In this document: in pieces, positions 1 to 9,191 of the stretch | How the letters are laid out: each line of letters starts with the position of its first letter | Position numbering within the stretch: position 1 is the stretch's first letter | Source: Gnetum montanum | Lineage: Eukaryota; Streptophyta; Gnetopsida; Gnetales; Gnetaceae | Direction of reading: 5' to 3' | Length of the DNA stretch: 21,491 nucleotides | Assembly (NCBI GenBank): GCA_015680685.1 | Contig: MNCI01003579.1 | Span: 32,666 to 54,156 of the forward strand | The notes under the pieces: generated by a model | The model's input: only the letters and a program-made list of their open reading frames with translations | The model's database searches: none | What the model was told of the DNA's origin: nothing | Made by a program: the position numbers and the translations under genes

Positions 1-390
1 TGCATAAGGATCTAATATAGGTCATCATTGTTGTTTAGGATAAGGAAGGTTATGATTAGGCTATGGAATTGTGGCTCAAGAGGGATAATCGAAATGATAT
101 AATACAAGTGTTCTTGGCATGGTAAAACAAGCTCACCAAATCCTGTGCATCAATATCACATGATAACTTACTCTTGCAATGACTTCTGGGCTTCATCCTA
201 CAAGCACAACTCCAAGAGAACAAGAAAATAAGATAAAGAAACGTGTTATTACAAAACATTACATAGGACCACATGAGATAACCAAAAAACTATAGACCAC
301 CATAGGCTAGTATCAGTACAATATTGAGAGATTAGTGTTTTTGCATCATAGAGTTTACAAAGCTTGCAGTTCATTTGTTATGTTAAACAA

Positions 391-427
391 AGAGATAGAT
401 AGATAGATAGAGAAAGAGAGAGAGAGG

Positions 428-460
<33 letters not shown>
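391..460. repeat. GATA/GA compound microsatellite
   Basis: The sequence reads as four to five GATA units running into a long, slightly interrupted GA dinucleotide tract (interruptions GGG and AAA near 426-433). It is a simple sequence repeat of the kind common in plant genomes and is likely to vary in length between individuals. Confidence 0.97.
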
Positions 461-464
<4 letters not shown>

Positions 465-951
465 CATGTAGGCTTACTTATTGATCATTAGAGTTATCAA
501 CATCAGTCATTCATTGCAACTTGTCAACTATAGTGATTAAAAACATTAGTGGCTAGAACACTGAGAGGTTATCGGGTGAATAGTTTAACCCCAAATCCAT
601 CCGAGGGCCATGCTGGAGAAAAAATAGAAGTGGGACACCCTGAATGGTCTGGTTGATCAGACAGGGACTTAATTGATGTATCTTAACCTTATGTAAACAT
701 ATGTTTTGATAATGAAACATGCGAGATAAATTGATGATTAATAAATAAAAAATAATGAAGATAATGCAAAACAATGGTTTTAATGAGAAGGTAGCAAAAC
801 AGACTCGGTTGAGAAAATGCACTATCCCAAAGTCACAGATTTGATTCCTTGTTTTGTTCAAAAAGTGTATAATAGGTCATGCAACACTGAAGACACACAT
901 GAAAATCAAGGGTAGATAGAATGCACAAGGGAAATGCCAACTATGCCTTCT

Positions 952-1009
952 AGAAGCCAACTGCAGCAAGAAGCCAACTCTATTACCAAGAAGCCAATCA
1001 AGAAGCCAA
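952..1009. repeat. Four copies of the nonamer AGAAGCCAA
   Basis: AGAAGCCAA occurs at 952-960, 969-977, 989-997 and 1001-1009, at irregular spacings of 17, 20 and 12 bp. On the minus strand it reads TTGGCTTCT and makes a hydrophobic-looking open frame, but that frame is simply the repeat translated and is not supported as a gene. The origin of the cluster is not known; a decayed minisatellite is the simplest reading. Confidence 0.7.
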
Positions 1010-1099
1010 CCAGCCGATGCGAAAATCCAAAAACCCAACTACTCTTATTAATGTAGAACATTTCAACTCTTTGGATCAAAAAGCAAACCCTTGGCATGG

Positions 1100-2281
1100 T
1101 AGAACCAAAAACATGTTTTAAATATTGATTCTAGATGCTAATGTAGTAGAGCATTTAGCAAGATTGAAAATTGGTTTAGAAGAATGTTTATAAAAAAACA
1201 AACATCAAATCAGGCTTTTCTATCCAAGCTAGCATGTTAAAAGGGAAACACTAATGTGGTAGATAAATTTGAGTACATCCTTTATGGCTCTACATGATAG
1301 TTTGACTTTGTGCTTCCTCTCTTCGATGACATGATAGAGTACAATTGAAGCACTGTATTCTTTGCTCTTTTAAGCTGACGTGGTAAAGGTAAATTGAAGT
1401 GCTAATCTAGATTAATATCCTTGTATGCACATGTCGTAACACTATTTAAAGTAGGCCCCACTATGTTCTCAAGATAAATTTTATGTGGAAGAGCTAAATT
1501 AAAGAGTCTATATAGAGTCAAAAAATAGTTCTATGAGCTAATTCTACTTAGCACTTTTTTTTCATTGTGGGCTAACACATTAAAGCTCTTTTTGTTACCA
1601 AAAATAGCTCTTCAAATTGTCTCTTCTTGGTAAGCTGGATTAAAATACTCTTGTGCATGTGTTCTATTTAATCTTGGCCCCACTAAATAAAGCTATTATA
1701 ATAAATTTAATACGATCTTCCATCTTAAGGCTAAAAATAATATAAGCTAACTTCATACAGCTAAGAAGGCCTAAGATGGATCAAGAGCACCCAATTTTGC
1801 ATGATGTTGAGTTGGTAGACCAAATTGAGTTAAGTAGAATAAAAAATAAGATTTTAAACCTTGGTTCTAAATGTTGATGTGGTGCATCCAGTTAAAATGG
1901 TTGAAATTGGAATGTTGGATCCACCTTTTAAAATAACTTTTAGACATGTGATTTTTTTGAACATATCTAGATGGAAAGCTTCATGACCAACAAGCTTATG
2001 TAGCTAGAAATTATAACTTGGCTCTTATGATAATATTCCATCTAGATGAAAAAGCATCCAACTTTACTTCTCATTTGAGCTATCACTGGATCCACTAGTG
2101 CTTATGCATGTGAAGCTGATCTAGAGACAAAATTTCCATCTAGATGAAAATTTTAGCTTCATGTAGATGCTAACATAACTTTAAAAAAATGCTCTTCCTG
2201 CAAGCATCAAAAGCTCAAACCCATGAAATGAAAAGCTTTACTAAGAAGAAAAAACCACAACCAAGCTCAAAACATGTAGCA
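1100..2281 (-). repeat. 3' LTR of element A, truncated
   Basis: It begins with TG immediately after the polypurine tract on the minus strand. Its left part (about 1100-1450) aligns with 8775-9130 of the 5' LTR, and 2211-2281 aligns with 9131-9191. The middle part (about 1451-2210) has no counterpart in the 5' LTR but has the same style of sequence, so it was probably deleted there. Homology stops abruptly near 1100: the counterpart of 7529-8770, which would hold the R and U5 regions, is absent. The boundary at 1100 is accurate only to about 10 bp. Confidence 0.85.
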
Positions 2282-2282
2282 A

Positions 2283-2295
2283 TCTCCCCCCTTTT
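2283..2295 (-). promoter_or_regulatory. Polypurine tract of element A
   Basis: On the minus strand this reads AAAAGGGGGGAGA directly before the TG that opens the 3' LTR. A purine run at this position is the primer for plus-strand DNA synthesis in LTR retrotransposons. No matching tract is kept in element B, where this junction has been deleted. Confidence 0.88.
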
Positions 2296-3030
2296 GAGTT
2301 TGGGTGAGCTTTCAAAATAATCTAGAATAAGGAAGAATAAGGAATAATCATACACAGCTATGCATACAAAAAAAAACCTAAAAATTAAGCTTAGAATTAT
2401 TATGCTAAGTTTAAGCAGATCAACTTAGCTTAACATATAGATTATAACTAAAGAACTTAGAAAGCTCTAAAAAATAAACATCAAGCAAAATAAGAAAATC
2501 ACCCAATCAATTAAAGGTGAGTAATTAATCATTAGAATGTAGCTCATACCATTCAAGCTTAAAACAAATAATCAATTAGATAGCACACTCAGCTTATTCA
2601 TTTTGGCTTACTCACAACAACCATTAAAGAGATTAAAACACATAACAGAAACAAAATATAGAAAATAGCTCATACACAATCACTTCATACTTTTTCTTGA
2701 CACAACAACACATTCATATTCATATCACTTTCTAATGAAATAGCTCATCATACATTTTCTCTTCCTTTTCCTCAGAAAAATATGAAAAGGATCTCTCCTT
2801 ATTATTAAGAAAATTAATCTCAAGACACACAAATAAACATAGGGAATAAGAAAAAGATGAAAGAGGCATATGAGAGCTTAAATAAAAAACATCTTGATCT
2901 TTTTGAGTAGTGAAGATCAAGTTAGAAATGTAATAACAAGAAAATAGCTAGTCACACCAAGCATAGATAAAAATATAAAAGGTATAGAATAGATCAAAGA
3001 ACCAAGTAGCCACTTAGAAGCATCATAGCT
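2296..3030 (-). other. 3' internal region of element A without recognised genes
   Basis: This part lies between the antisense reading frame and the polypurine tract. It is AT-rich, and the one open stretch on the sense strand (about 2732-2920) has low-complexity Ser, Phe and Glu-rich sequence with no recognisable domain. The corresponding part is deleted from element B, so its conservation cannot be judged here. In direction it lies upstream of the antisense frame at 3055, so a promoter for that frame could lie here or in the LTR; no clear promoter motif was seen. Confidence 0.5.
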
Positions 3031-3054
3031 ATGTATATTCATAAGACATTTTGG

Positions 3055-3436
3055 ATGAATCAAGAGGATCTTAAAGATCTTTGGGTAGAGTTGAGAAGAC
3101 TAGAGGTTAAGAGGGATCAAGCATTAATAATCATTCATGCTAGGATAAATTTTGAAAGAAACAAAGAAGAGTGGAAGGCCCAAGAAAGATTCAGTAAGGA
3201 AGTGAAAAGTATTATGATGTGAAAAAAAAAAGAATGCTTGGAGCATTAGAGATATAGGTTTTTGACATTCAAATTGCCTAAAGAAAGAAGAGGCTATACA
3301 AAACAAGACATTAAGAATTTGTAGCTCATCGATGACCTTTTGGAGTTATTATAGTCTCCAAGCTTAAAGCCAAAAATAAGGTCATGATCCATATGAGGGA
3401 TTGCAAGACCAAATATGGTATGGATCTAAGGATTAA
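3055..3436 (+). pseudogene. Antisense accessory ORF of element A (unknown function)
   Basis: This frame runs opposite to gag-pol, between RNase H and the 3' LTR. From the ATG at 3055 it is open to a TGA at 3220, then continues in the same frame through stops at 3220, at the 'LEH*RY' site, before 'LIDDLLELL' and after 'DLLELL', with a late frameshift before the HDPYE motif. Roughly 125 codons are implied. The N-terminal half is charged and probably helical (QEDLKDLWVELRR), the middle is basic (KERR) and the C-terminal part carries DLLELL, SLKPK and HDPYE. The homologous antisense frame of element B (18086-18444) has a sense codon at each of the four stops compared and an ATG at the same start. 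I do not recognise the family. Antisense accessory ORFs are known from some plant LTR elements of the Ty3 Tat group; for a copia element this would be less usual. Function cannot be stated. Confidence 0.6.
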
Positions 3437-3539
3437 GTAGACTCAACCTAGGCACCTAGTTCTTCTATTGTGTCTTGAAAGTATCCTTCCATAAGGTTTA
3501 AGAGCTTATGTATGTCTAGGTAAAGTAGTTACACCTAGT

Positions 3540-4200
3540 AATATTCTTAGATATAGAAATGTTTCTTTATTTAAAGCTTTTGTAAAAATGTTTGTTCTCT
3601 ATTACTTTGAAGAAATGTATGATAGTTTTACTATTTGTAATTCTACCTGATCTCTACGAGAATGATGTTTAATCTTAATATGTTTAGTTTAGCATGAAAA
3701 TAGGGTTTTTAGTGATAGAAAGAGGAACATTATTATAACAATGCATAATTATTAGGTTAGTGCATGCTATCTCAAAGAGTTTTAATACTTCCTCATCCAA
3801 AGAAGCTATGTGTAGTAGTGTGAGGCTATAATATATTCTTATTCTAATGATGATAAATCTATAGAGTTTTGCTTTTTTGTCAGCCATGATACTAGGCTAT
3901 TACTAAGAAATGATACTTCTCATTGGTAGAATTTTTGTCATCTTTATTTCCTAGCTAATCTACATTTGTAAATACTTATAATTCAAAACATTTGATTTTT
4001 GGACATCATAGCCAATAATTGGCTATGTCTTTCAAATATCATAAAGTTCTTTTAGCTACACCCAAGTAATATCTAGAAATAAAGCCTATTGGAAAAGTAA
4101 TATTAGGTTTTCTGGTTGTAGCATAATGCAAGCTTTCCACAATGGATCTATATATTGTATCATCAATGTTTTTCACATTTTTATCCTTGCAAAAGATGTA
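3540..4200 (-). pseudogene. RNase H remnant of element A
   Basis: On the minus strand the end of copia pol is visible in pieces: a stretch resembling the conserved HYY/SxxxxEVLKLF region, followed by CYNNVPLSITKNPIF, which matches the family's acid-asparagine, Ser-Lys-Asn-Pro signature near the RNase H C-terminus. The coding DNA just after it (about 3480-3550) aligns with element B at 17920-17975, which fixes the end of pol. RNase H degrades the RNA strand during reverse transcription. Stops and frameshifts break it throughout, so it is a fossil. Confidence 0.8.
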
Positions 4201-4990
4201 CATTTATGCTAAAAGGAGTTAAACATGTTTTAGCATCTATCATGCCAAAGTTCTTCAACATATGCGAAACATACTTTTTTTGTAAAATGAAGGTTCCATC
4301 CCTAGGTTGTTGAATATATTGTTCTAGAAATGAGATAACTCTCCTATCATAGATATTTCCAAGTTTTATTTCGTAATTTCAACAAATTCTTTGCCCAAAC
4401 ATAATATTTTTCCTCCAAACATTACATCACCATCATAAATCTGAGTAACTAAAAACCCTATATTATATCTTTTGATATAAAGTGTACTATCTAGAGGGAC
4501 TCTCAAATATCCATTTTTACCTACATATGAATCAAGGTAGAATACCACATCCTAGGGGCTTGTTTGAAACTATATAAATCTTTGTGTAGTTGATACATAT
4601 GATTTGGATTTTCTGTACTAATGAATCCTTCAAGCTATTCTATATATATTCTCTCTTTTATTTATCCATTTAGGAATGCAAATTTCACATCCATTTTGTA
4701 GTGCTCAAATCCTTGAGAAGTTGCAAAACCTAATAGCATTCTAATAAATTCCAATCTTACAAGAAGAGCAGTGTATTTTGATTATCAAGCCCTTCTATTG
4801 GTGCAAAGCCTTTTTCTTGAGTTAGTTTTTCATCCTCATTTAGCTTGTTTGCAAAGATCCACTTTGTTCCATTGACATTAGCTTCTTTAGGCTATGAAAC
4901 AGGCTCCCAAGTCTTGTTCTTTATAATCTACTTCATTTCTTCATCCACGGTATTTTTTCATTCCTCACCCCAAAATCTTCCCTAATTGTT
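4200..4990 (-). pseudogene. Reverse transcriptase remnant of element A
   Basis: The palm region is readable at 4366-4548: DSTLYIKRYNIGFLVTQ leads into the catalytic box and then MFGG. The polymerase box that should read YVDD is YDGD at 4426-4437, so one of the two adjacent metal-binding aspartates is gone. Upstream pieces with Trp-Met-Lys and INKREN-like remnants of the fingers are scattered over several frames with many stops. The domain copies element RNA into DNA in virus-like particles in active relatives; here it is inactive. Confidence 0.85.
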
Positions 4991-4999
4991 AAAGGAATG

Positions 5000-5440
5000 G
5001 AGAAAGCAAGATAACATAATAATAAGTCATGATCCAATGTTTCAGCTCTATTCCCTCATGTATTTTTTCTAAGAGGTGTCATAAGGATATCTAGCATAGA
5101 TCTAAACCTTTGTAGTCTTCTCTTCAGGCCATCATTAGGTGTAGCCTCTTGTTTTGTTTCTACCTCATCCATTAAGACTAGCTATTCTTTATTAATCTCA
5201 TTAGCTTATTTAGATGCCAAAACACCATTATCATTTTCATCTTCATCTGCATTCATGTCATTTTTGGCCACATTGTTAGTATCTTCTAATAATACATCAA
5301 TCTTAACATGAGGTGTTTCAACAATCTTTAATGTTTTTAAATTTAGGCAATGCTAATCTTTAAAATGATTGGAATATTCAATAAAAAAGCCATCTTCACA
5401 ATGGTTATTAATCTTGTGAACATTAACTTGATTATTAATA
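5000..5440 (-). pseudogene. Integrase C-terminal region and linker to RT, element A
   Basis: On the minus strand this continues the integrase with a VFGSKCYI-like segment and a CEDGFFIEYS segment, which correspond to the conserved 'FGS...D...GIFLGYS' region after the copia integrase core. An acidic linker (DMNADEDENDN near 5240) follows, as is usual between integrase and reverse transcriptase. Several in-frame stops are present. It aligns with element B at about 15975-16490. Confidence 0.75.
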
Positions 5441-5990
5441 TAACATTTACTACTACAAATTCTAAAGTATTAAACATTACTCATTTTATCATACCACATT
5501 TGATAATGAGTCTTACCATTATTTGTTCTTACCAAACATCTATTGATGATATACATAGTTGTTCTAGCTACCTCATTCGAGAGGTATTTTGGTACATTCT
5601 TCTTGTTCATCGTTGATCGAATCATCTTGAGTATAGTTCTATTTGTCCATTCTTCAACACCATTTTGGTGAAGTGTTCTAGCTAATACAAACTGTCTCTT
5701 AATACCTAAATATCTACATAGCTCATAAATTTCATTTAAGATGAACTCATCTCCAATTTTAGTCCTACTAGCCTTGATTTTAAGTCCTATATTAATTTTA
5801 ATGATATGTTTAAATACCTTAAAATGCTTAAATACATCAAATTTTTTCTTATTACATGTTAGCCATGACATCCTTGTATAATCATCAATAATAAGAAATA
5901 AATATTTACTATGATTAAAACCAGGTACATTGAAAGGACCATAGGCATCCATATGTAGTAATTCAAGTTTATTTTTATAATGAACGTTTA
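5440..5990 (-). pseudogene. Integrase catalytic core of element A
   Basis: The longest open part spans 5470-5952 (160 residues). It starts with HMDAYGPF, which holds the first catalytic Asp, continues with LIIDDYTRMSW and ARTLHQNGVEEW, which holds the catalytic Glu, and ends with CLVRTNNGKTHYQMWYDKM. The second catalytic Asp, normally in RTDNGGEF, is replaced: the segment reads RTKIGDEF with Lys at about residue 65. The DDE triad is therefore broken even though the frame is open. The enzyme joins element cDNA to host DNA in intact copies. Confidence 0.93.
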
Positions 5991-5999
5991 CTAGCTTAA

Positions 6000-6215
6000 A
6001 GGTATCTCTAGATTCCTTACAATATTAGCATGTAGAACACACCTCTTCTAAATAACTTACATAAGGAATACCTTGAATGATTTTAGCCTTGATAAGCGCT
6101 TGTATGTTTCTTGAGTTTAAGTGTCCTAGTCTTTTGTGCCATAACTTGCTACTACTTAGCTAAAAAATAAGAGTTGAAGATTGGGGCTACTCATTACTAG
6201 AATATAAATTATTTC
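6000..6215 (-). pseudogene. GAG-pre-integrase zinc-binding region of element A
   Basis: On the minus strand WHKRLGHLNSRNIQ and later EEVCSTC*YC form the HHCC zinc-binding module at the integrase N-terminus of copia elements. The two His and the Cys pairs are all visible; the stop between Cys residues sits where Gln is expected (element B keeps Gln here). This is the best preserved part of the pol N-terminal half. Confidence 0.88.
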
Positions 6216-6229
6216 CTACTTGCGTAACA

Positions 6230-6660
6230 TAGGCATTAAAATTTTTTTCTTTATTCTCTAATATATATTAGTCTCATTTATGAGATAGATATCATAGACT
6301 TGTTAATGATTTTCATACTCCATTTTAGTTGTGTCTAATGAGTTTGGTCCATCTTCATCTTCACTTAAAACAACAATCTCAATAGTACTAGAAGTTTCTT
6401 GCTCATTTGGATTAGTATACATAAAGTTTTGAAAATTAGCATCTACATCAAAATCTTCAATCATGGCTAGAAAAGAAACTAACTCTTGTGTAATAACATC
6501 ATTAGTTATTATATTAGTATTACAAAAATGAGCAAAACAATATTTTGTACTAATTTCTAAGTTCTCTAATTGATTTTTTATTTCAACTAATTAGGATTTT
6601 AATTTATCGAACTTCTTCTAAGTGGGCTTTGACTTAAATCTAGTCATTTGATTTTTCTAA
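6230..6660 (-). pseudogene. Gag-protease linker of element A, protease core missing
   Basis: After the zinc knuckle the minus-strand translation holds an acidic Ser/Glu-rich linker (IEIVVLSEDEDGPN) and then passes into DIYLINET, which aligns with NIYFMNEK after the protease of element B. The DSG aspartic protease motif and the 50 or so residues following it, seen in B at 14973-15170, were not found. A deletion near 6300-6330 is the simplest explanation. Confidence 0.65.
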
Positions 6661-7457
6661 TTTTTTTCATCTTTCTTCTTCTTTAGACATTCAACAATCA
6701 TATGACTTGTCTCATTACAATACTAATAAGAAAATGACTTTATTAGCTTCTTACCAACTTTCATCCTTTTGAGCCTTCTAAGCTTTCTAGCAAGATTATT
6801 AATCTTCTTATCAAAATCTGAATTTGATGTTGATGGTTCCTCCTTATGCTTATCATTTTTAGCTTTAGCTATAAAGTCAGTTTAATCCTTTTTGTTAGAA
6901 CAACTAGTTCCTCCTTTTCTAATTTCGATGTTTGAAGGAATACTATATATCGTAGCTACTATCAATCTAGAGAGAGATGAAACCTTTGCTTCAAATCTAC
7001 TAGGTAGGATAGATAAAATCTTTTGAAAAATTATATCATCAAATTATTCTTCAAAAAGCATAGTCATCTTGCTAACAATATCATCTACTTGGCTGATTAA
7101 ATTGCAAATATTTTCATTCTTTTTCATCTTTAAAGCATTAAATTGTTCTTTTAAATTCAACAGTTTAGACTTCTTCACTTTCTCATCACCTTCATAAATA
7201 GCTTGAAGATGATCCCACATTTCTTTGGTTGATTGAAGATGCAAAATCTGCATACACACTCTTCTATCTAAGCCACAAAACAAGGCTTTCATAGCTTGAG
7301 GATCATGTATAACATTATTAATTCCTCTCCTAATTGCCTTCCAGAGATCATCACTATAAACTAAAAGGTATGTCTTCATCTTTAACTTTCACAAAGGATA
7401 ATTTGAGCAATTGAACCATGTAACTTTGATAGAGCAGAATCCTTGATTCTATGCCAT
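6660..7457 (-). pseudogene. Gag remnant of element A (copia UBN2-type)
   Basis: Translation would start at the ATG at 7457, about 55 bp inside the primer-binding site; a stop follows two codons later, so the longest open part is 7044-7379 (111 residues from MKTYLL). The segments ALFCGLDRRV, LQSTKEMWDHLQAIYEGDEKVKKSKLL and ISQVDDIVSKM are typical of the copia gag polypeptide (UBN2/DUF4219 families). The nucleocapsid zinc knuckle follows at 6687-6728 but reads Y*YCNETSHMIVEC: the first Cys is Tyr and a stop sits inside it. Gag forms the particle shell and binds element RNA. Confidence 0.92.
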
Positions 7458-7511
7458 GTCCAAAACAAGAAAAGTTCAAGATAGACTGTGAAGTTAAGAG
7501 GTGTTGACTAA

Positions 7512-7523
7512 GCTTTAATACCA
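7512..7523 (-). promoter_or_regulatory. Primer-binding site of element A
   Basis: On the minus strand TGGTATTAAAGC follows the end of the 5' LTR (GGAAACA, then five bases). It resembles the TGGTATCAGAGC complement of initiator methionine tRNA that plant copia elements use to prime minus-strand synthesis, with two differences. Confidence 0.9.
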
Positions 7524-7528
7524 ATTAT

Positions 7529-9191
7529 TGTTTCCTCAACATAACTAGAAATGTACTAAGAGGGGAGGGGGCACTAAATCAATTTTTTAAATAAAGAATT
7601 CAAGTTCCTTAGACATTGATAGGATGACTATTAAAGAGCTTCAAAGTAATAAAATAGAGCACCTATGCAAAAACAATAAGTAGATACTAAGCTTTTAAGG
7701 TAATTCAACTACTAGATTTGCTAGCCTATATGCACTATAATACTCTTCCCAAATCTTAGGAGGCAAAGTAATTTTATTAATCAAAAGAAATTTATAAGAC
7801 TTATTTTATAGTCCTAGACTAACAACAAGCCCAAGCTTAAAGTCATAGAAAATAACTCTCACATCATAATAGAAGAAGAAATACTATGCCTTATCCTAAT
7901 CACAAAGACTAAAGAGTTTTCCACCTCCCTAAGAAAAAAATAGAGCTTTCACATAAAAGAAAATAGAGAGAGAAGAAGAGGATAATAGTAGAAGAAGAAC
8001 TTCCATTTTAAGCTTAAGACCAAAAACTAGAATTACATAACCTATGCTAGATAACTTCAATTGATAGCCTTTATTTCTTCTAGCCATTCATTCATTCATT
8101 ATTAATATGCTAAAGTAGTGTATGAGGAAATATGTGATAGTCATCACCAATCAATTGTAAAAGAGTAATTGGAGAAGAAAGCACCATGCCCATCGTATCT
8201 GATCTTCCATTACTACTTCTAGCTTGAGCTTTAGGTGATCCCTAAAAGCTATGTAGAGGAGGAAGAAATCTATCATTTCATGTTAGCGTTAATGTCTACT
8301 TCCTATGTAAATCACTAGCTCTGCTTATAATAATCCTTTTAGGCTTTAGCAAAATCCCCTATATTCATTAATGGGTTTAGCTTGCTTTTATAATAGTACT
8401 AACTCTTGCTTTTTCATATAATAGATTTTTTGTATAAGCTTATATTGCTCCTATTTATCTTTGTAGACCTAGCATGAACCCCCTTCTTCTGTAGCTCGCA
8501 CATGTTTAAAACTTGGTTTTAAACATTGGTTTTAGTTTTCCTTCTGCTTGGTCTAACATGGTAATACTTGGATGTTTTTCATTCTCATGGTTTTTTTTTC
8601 TTTTTTTAATAGACTATCTTGTGCATGTATTCAAGGTGTTGATGTGGAAGATGAAGCAAAATTAATCTAGATGAAGAAAAGAGCTTCATCTATTTGATGA
8701 TGTAGATGAAAAACTGAGCTTCATTTGTTTACTGATGTGGTAGTGCTGATGTGGTAATGCTAACATTCTAAAGTTGTTTAGAACCAAAAATAGGTTTTAA
8801 ATATTAATTCTAAATGTTAATGTGGCAAAGCACTTAGAAAGATCGAAAATTGGTTTAGAAGCTTTTTTTATAAATGAACAAACATTAAATCAAGTTTTTC
8901 TATCCAAGCTAGCATGTTAAAAGGGAAACACTAACATGGTAGAGTAATTTGAGCATGCCCTTTATGGCTCTGCAAGCCGGTTTCACTTTGCACTTCCTTT
9001 CTTAGATAACATGATATAGCAGAGTTGAGGCACTCTATTATTCACTTTTTCAAGTTAATGTGGTAGAGCTAAATTAAAGTGTTGACTTGGATTAAAATCC
9101 TTTTACATAGATGCCTTAATGCTATTCAAGAGCTCAAACCCATGAAACAAAAAACACTACTAAGAAGCAACCAAGCTCAAAACATGCAACA
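7529..9191 (-). repeat. 5' LTR of element A
   Basis: It runs from TG at 9191 to CA at 7529-7530 on the minus strand. The outer end matches the start of the 3' LTR over 17 bp with two differences. Its R/U5 half is homologous to the 5' LTR of element B: the segments around TCACCTAAAGCTCA, the GGCTAGAA...AAGGCTAT block and the AAAGCTCTATTTTCT...AAGG block occur in both. Compared with the 3' LTR, about 760 bp is missing at the junction near 9130. Repeated ATGTGGTAGAGCTA-like motifs lie in its U3 half. Confidence 0.9.

Larger units (their letters stand above)
1..1099. other. Non-coding left flank
   Basis: No protein-like reading frame was recognised on either strand. The short open frames are rich in Phe, Leu, Ile and Ser, as expected by chance in AT-rich DNA, and show no domain motif. 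The stretch contains the microsatellite at 391-460 and the short repeated nonamer at 952-1009, described separately. Homology to the LTR of the neighbouring retrotransposon begins only at about position 1100, so this part is either older host DNA or a different, unrecognised repeat. Confidence 0.5.
1100..9191 (-). mobile_element. Degenerate Ty1/copia LTR retrotransposon A
   Basis: Reading on the minus strand, the order is 5' LTR (7529-9191), primer-binding site (7512-7523), gag, GAG-pre-integrase, integrase core, reverse transcriptase, RNase H, a 1.2 kb 3' region, polypurine tract (2283-2295) and 3' LTR (1100-2281). Integrase upstream of reverse transcriptase is the diagnostic order of Ty1/copia elements. 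Both LTRs start with matching sequence (TGTTGCATGTTTTGAGC at 9191 against TGCTACATGTTTTGAGC at 2281, minus strand). A 102-bp LTR comparison (1221-1322 against 8901-9002) differs at about 17% of sites by eye, so the insertion is old. Coding capacity is destroyed by stops and frameshifts, and the protease core is missing. The outer part of the 3' LTR is lost, so no target-site duplication can be read. Confidence 0.95.

Noticed and set aside
391-460. GA/GATA tract as a CRISPR-like or regulatory array
   Set aside because: It is a plain microsatellite with no spacers or ordered unit structure beyond the dinucleotide and tetranucleotide.
906-1097. 63-codon open frame on minus with a hydrophobic, membrane-like sequence
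   Set aside because: It is mostly the translation of the AGAAGCCAA repeat cluster, with no start context or homology.
2732-2920. 62-codon sense frame near the 3' end of element A as an envelope-like protein
   Set aside because: There is no convincing transmembrane or signal segment and no counterpart to compare, since B is deleted there.
5350-5616. 88-codon plus-strand frame inside element A
   Set aside because: It is the antisense shadow of the integrase region; the minus strand shows clear integrase motifs and this frame has no counterpart kept in element B.
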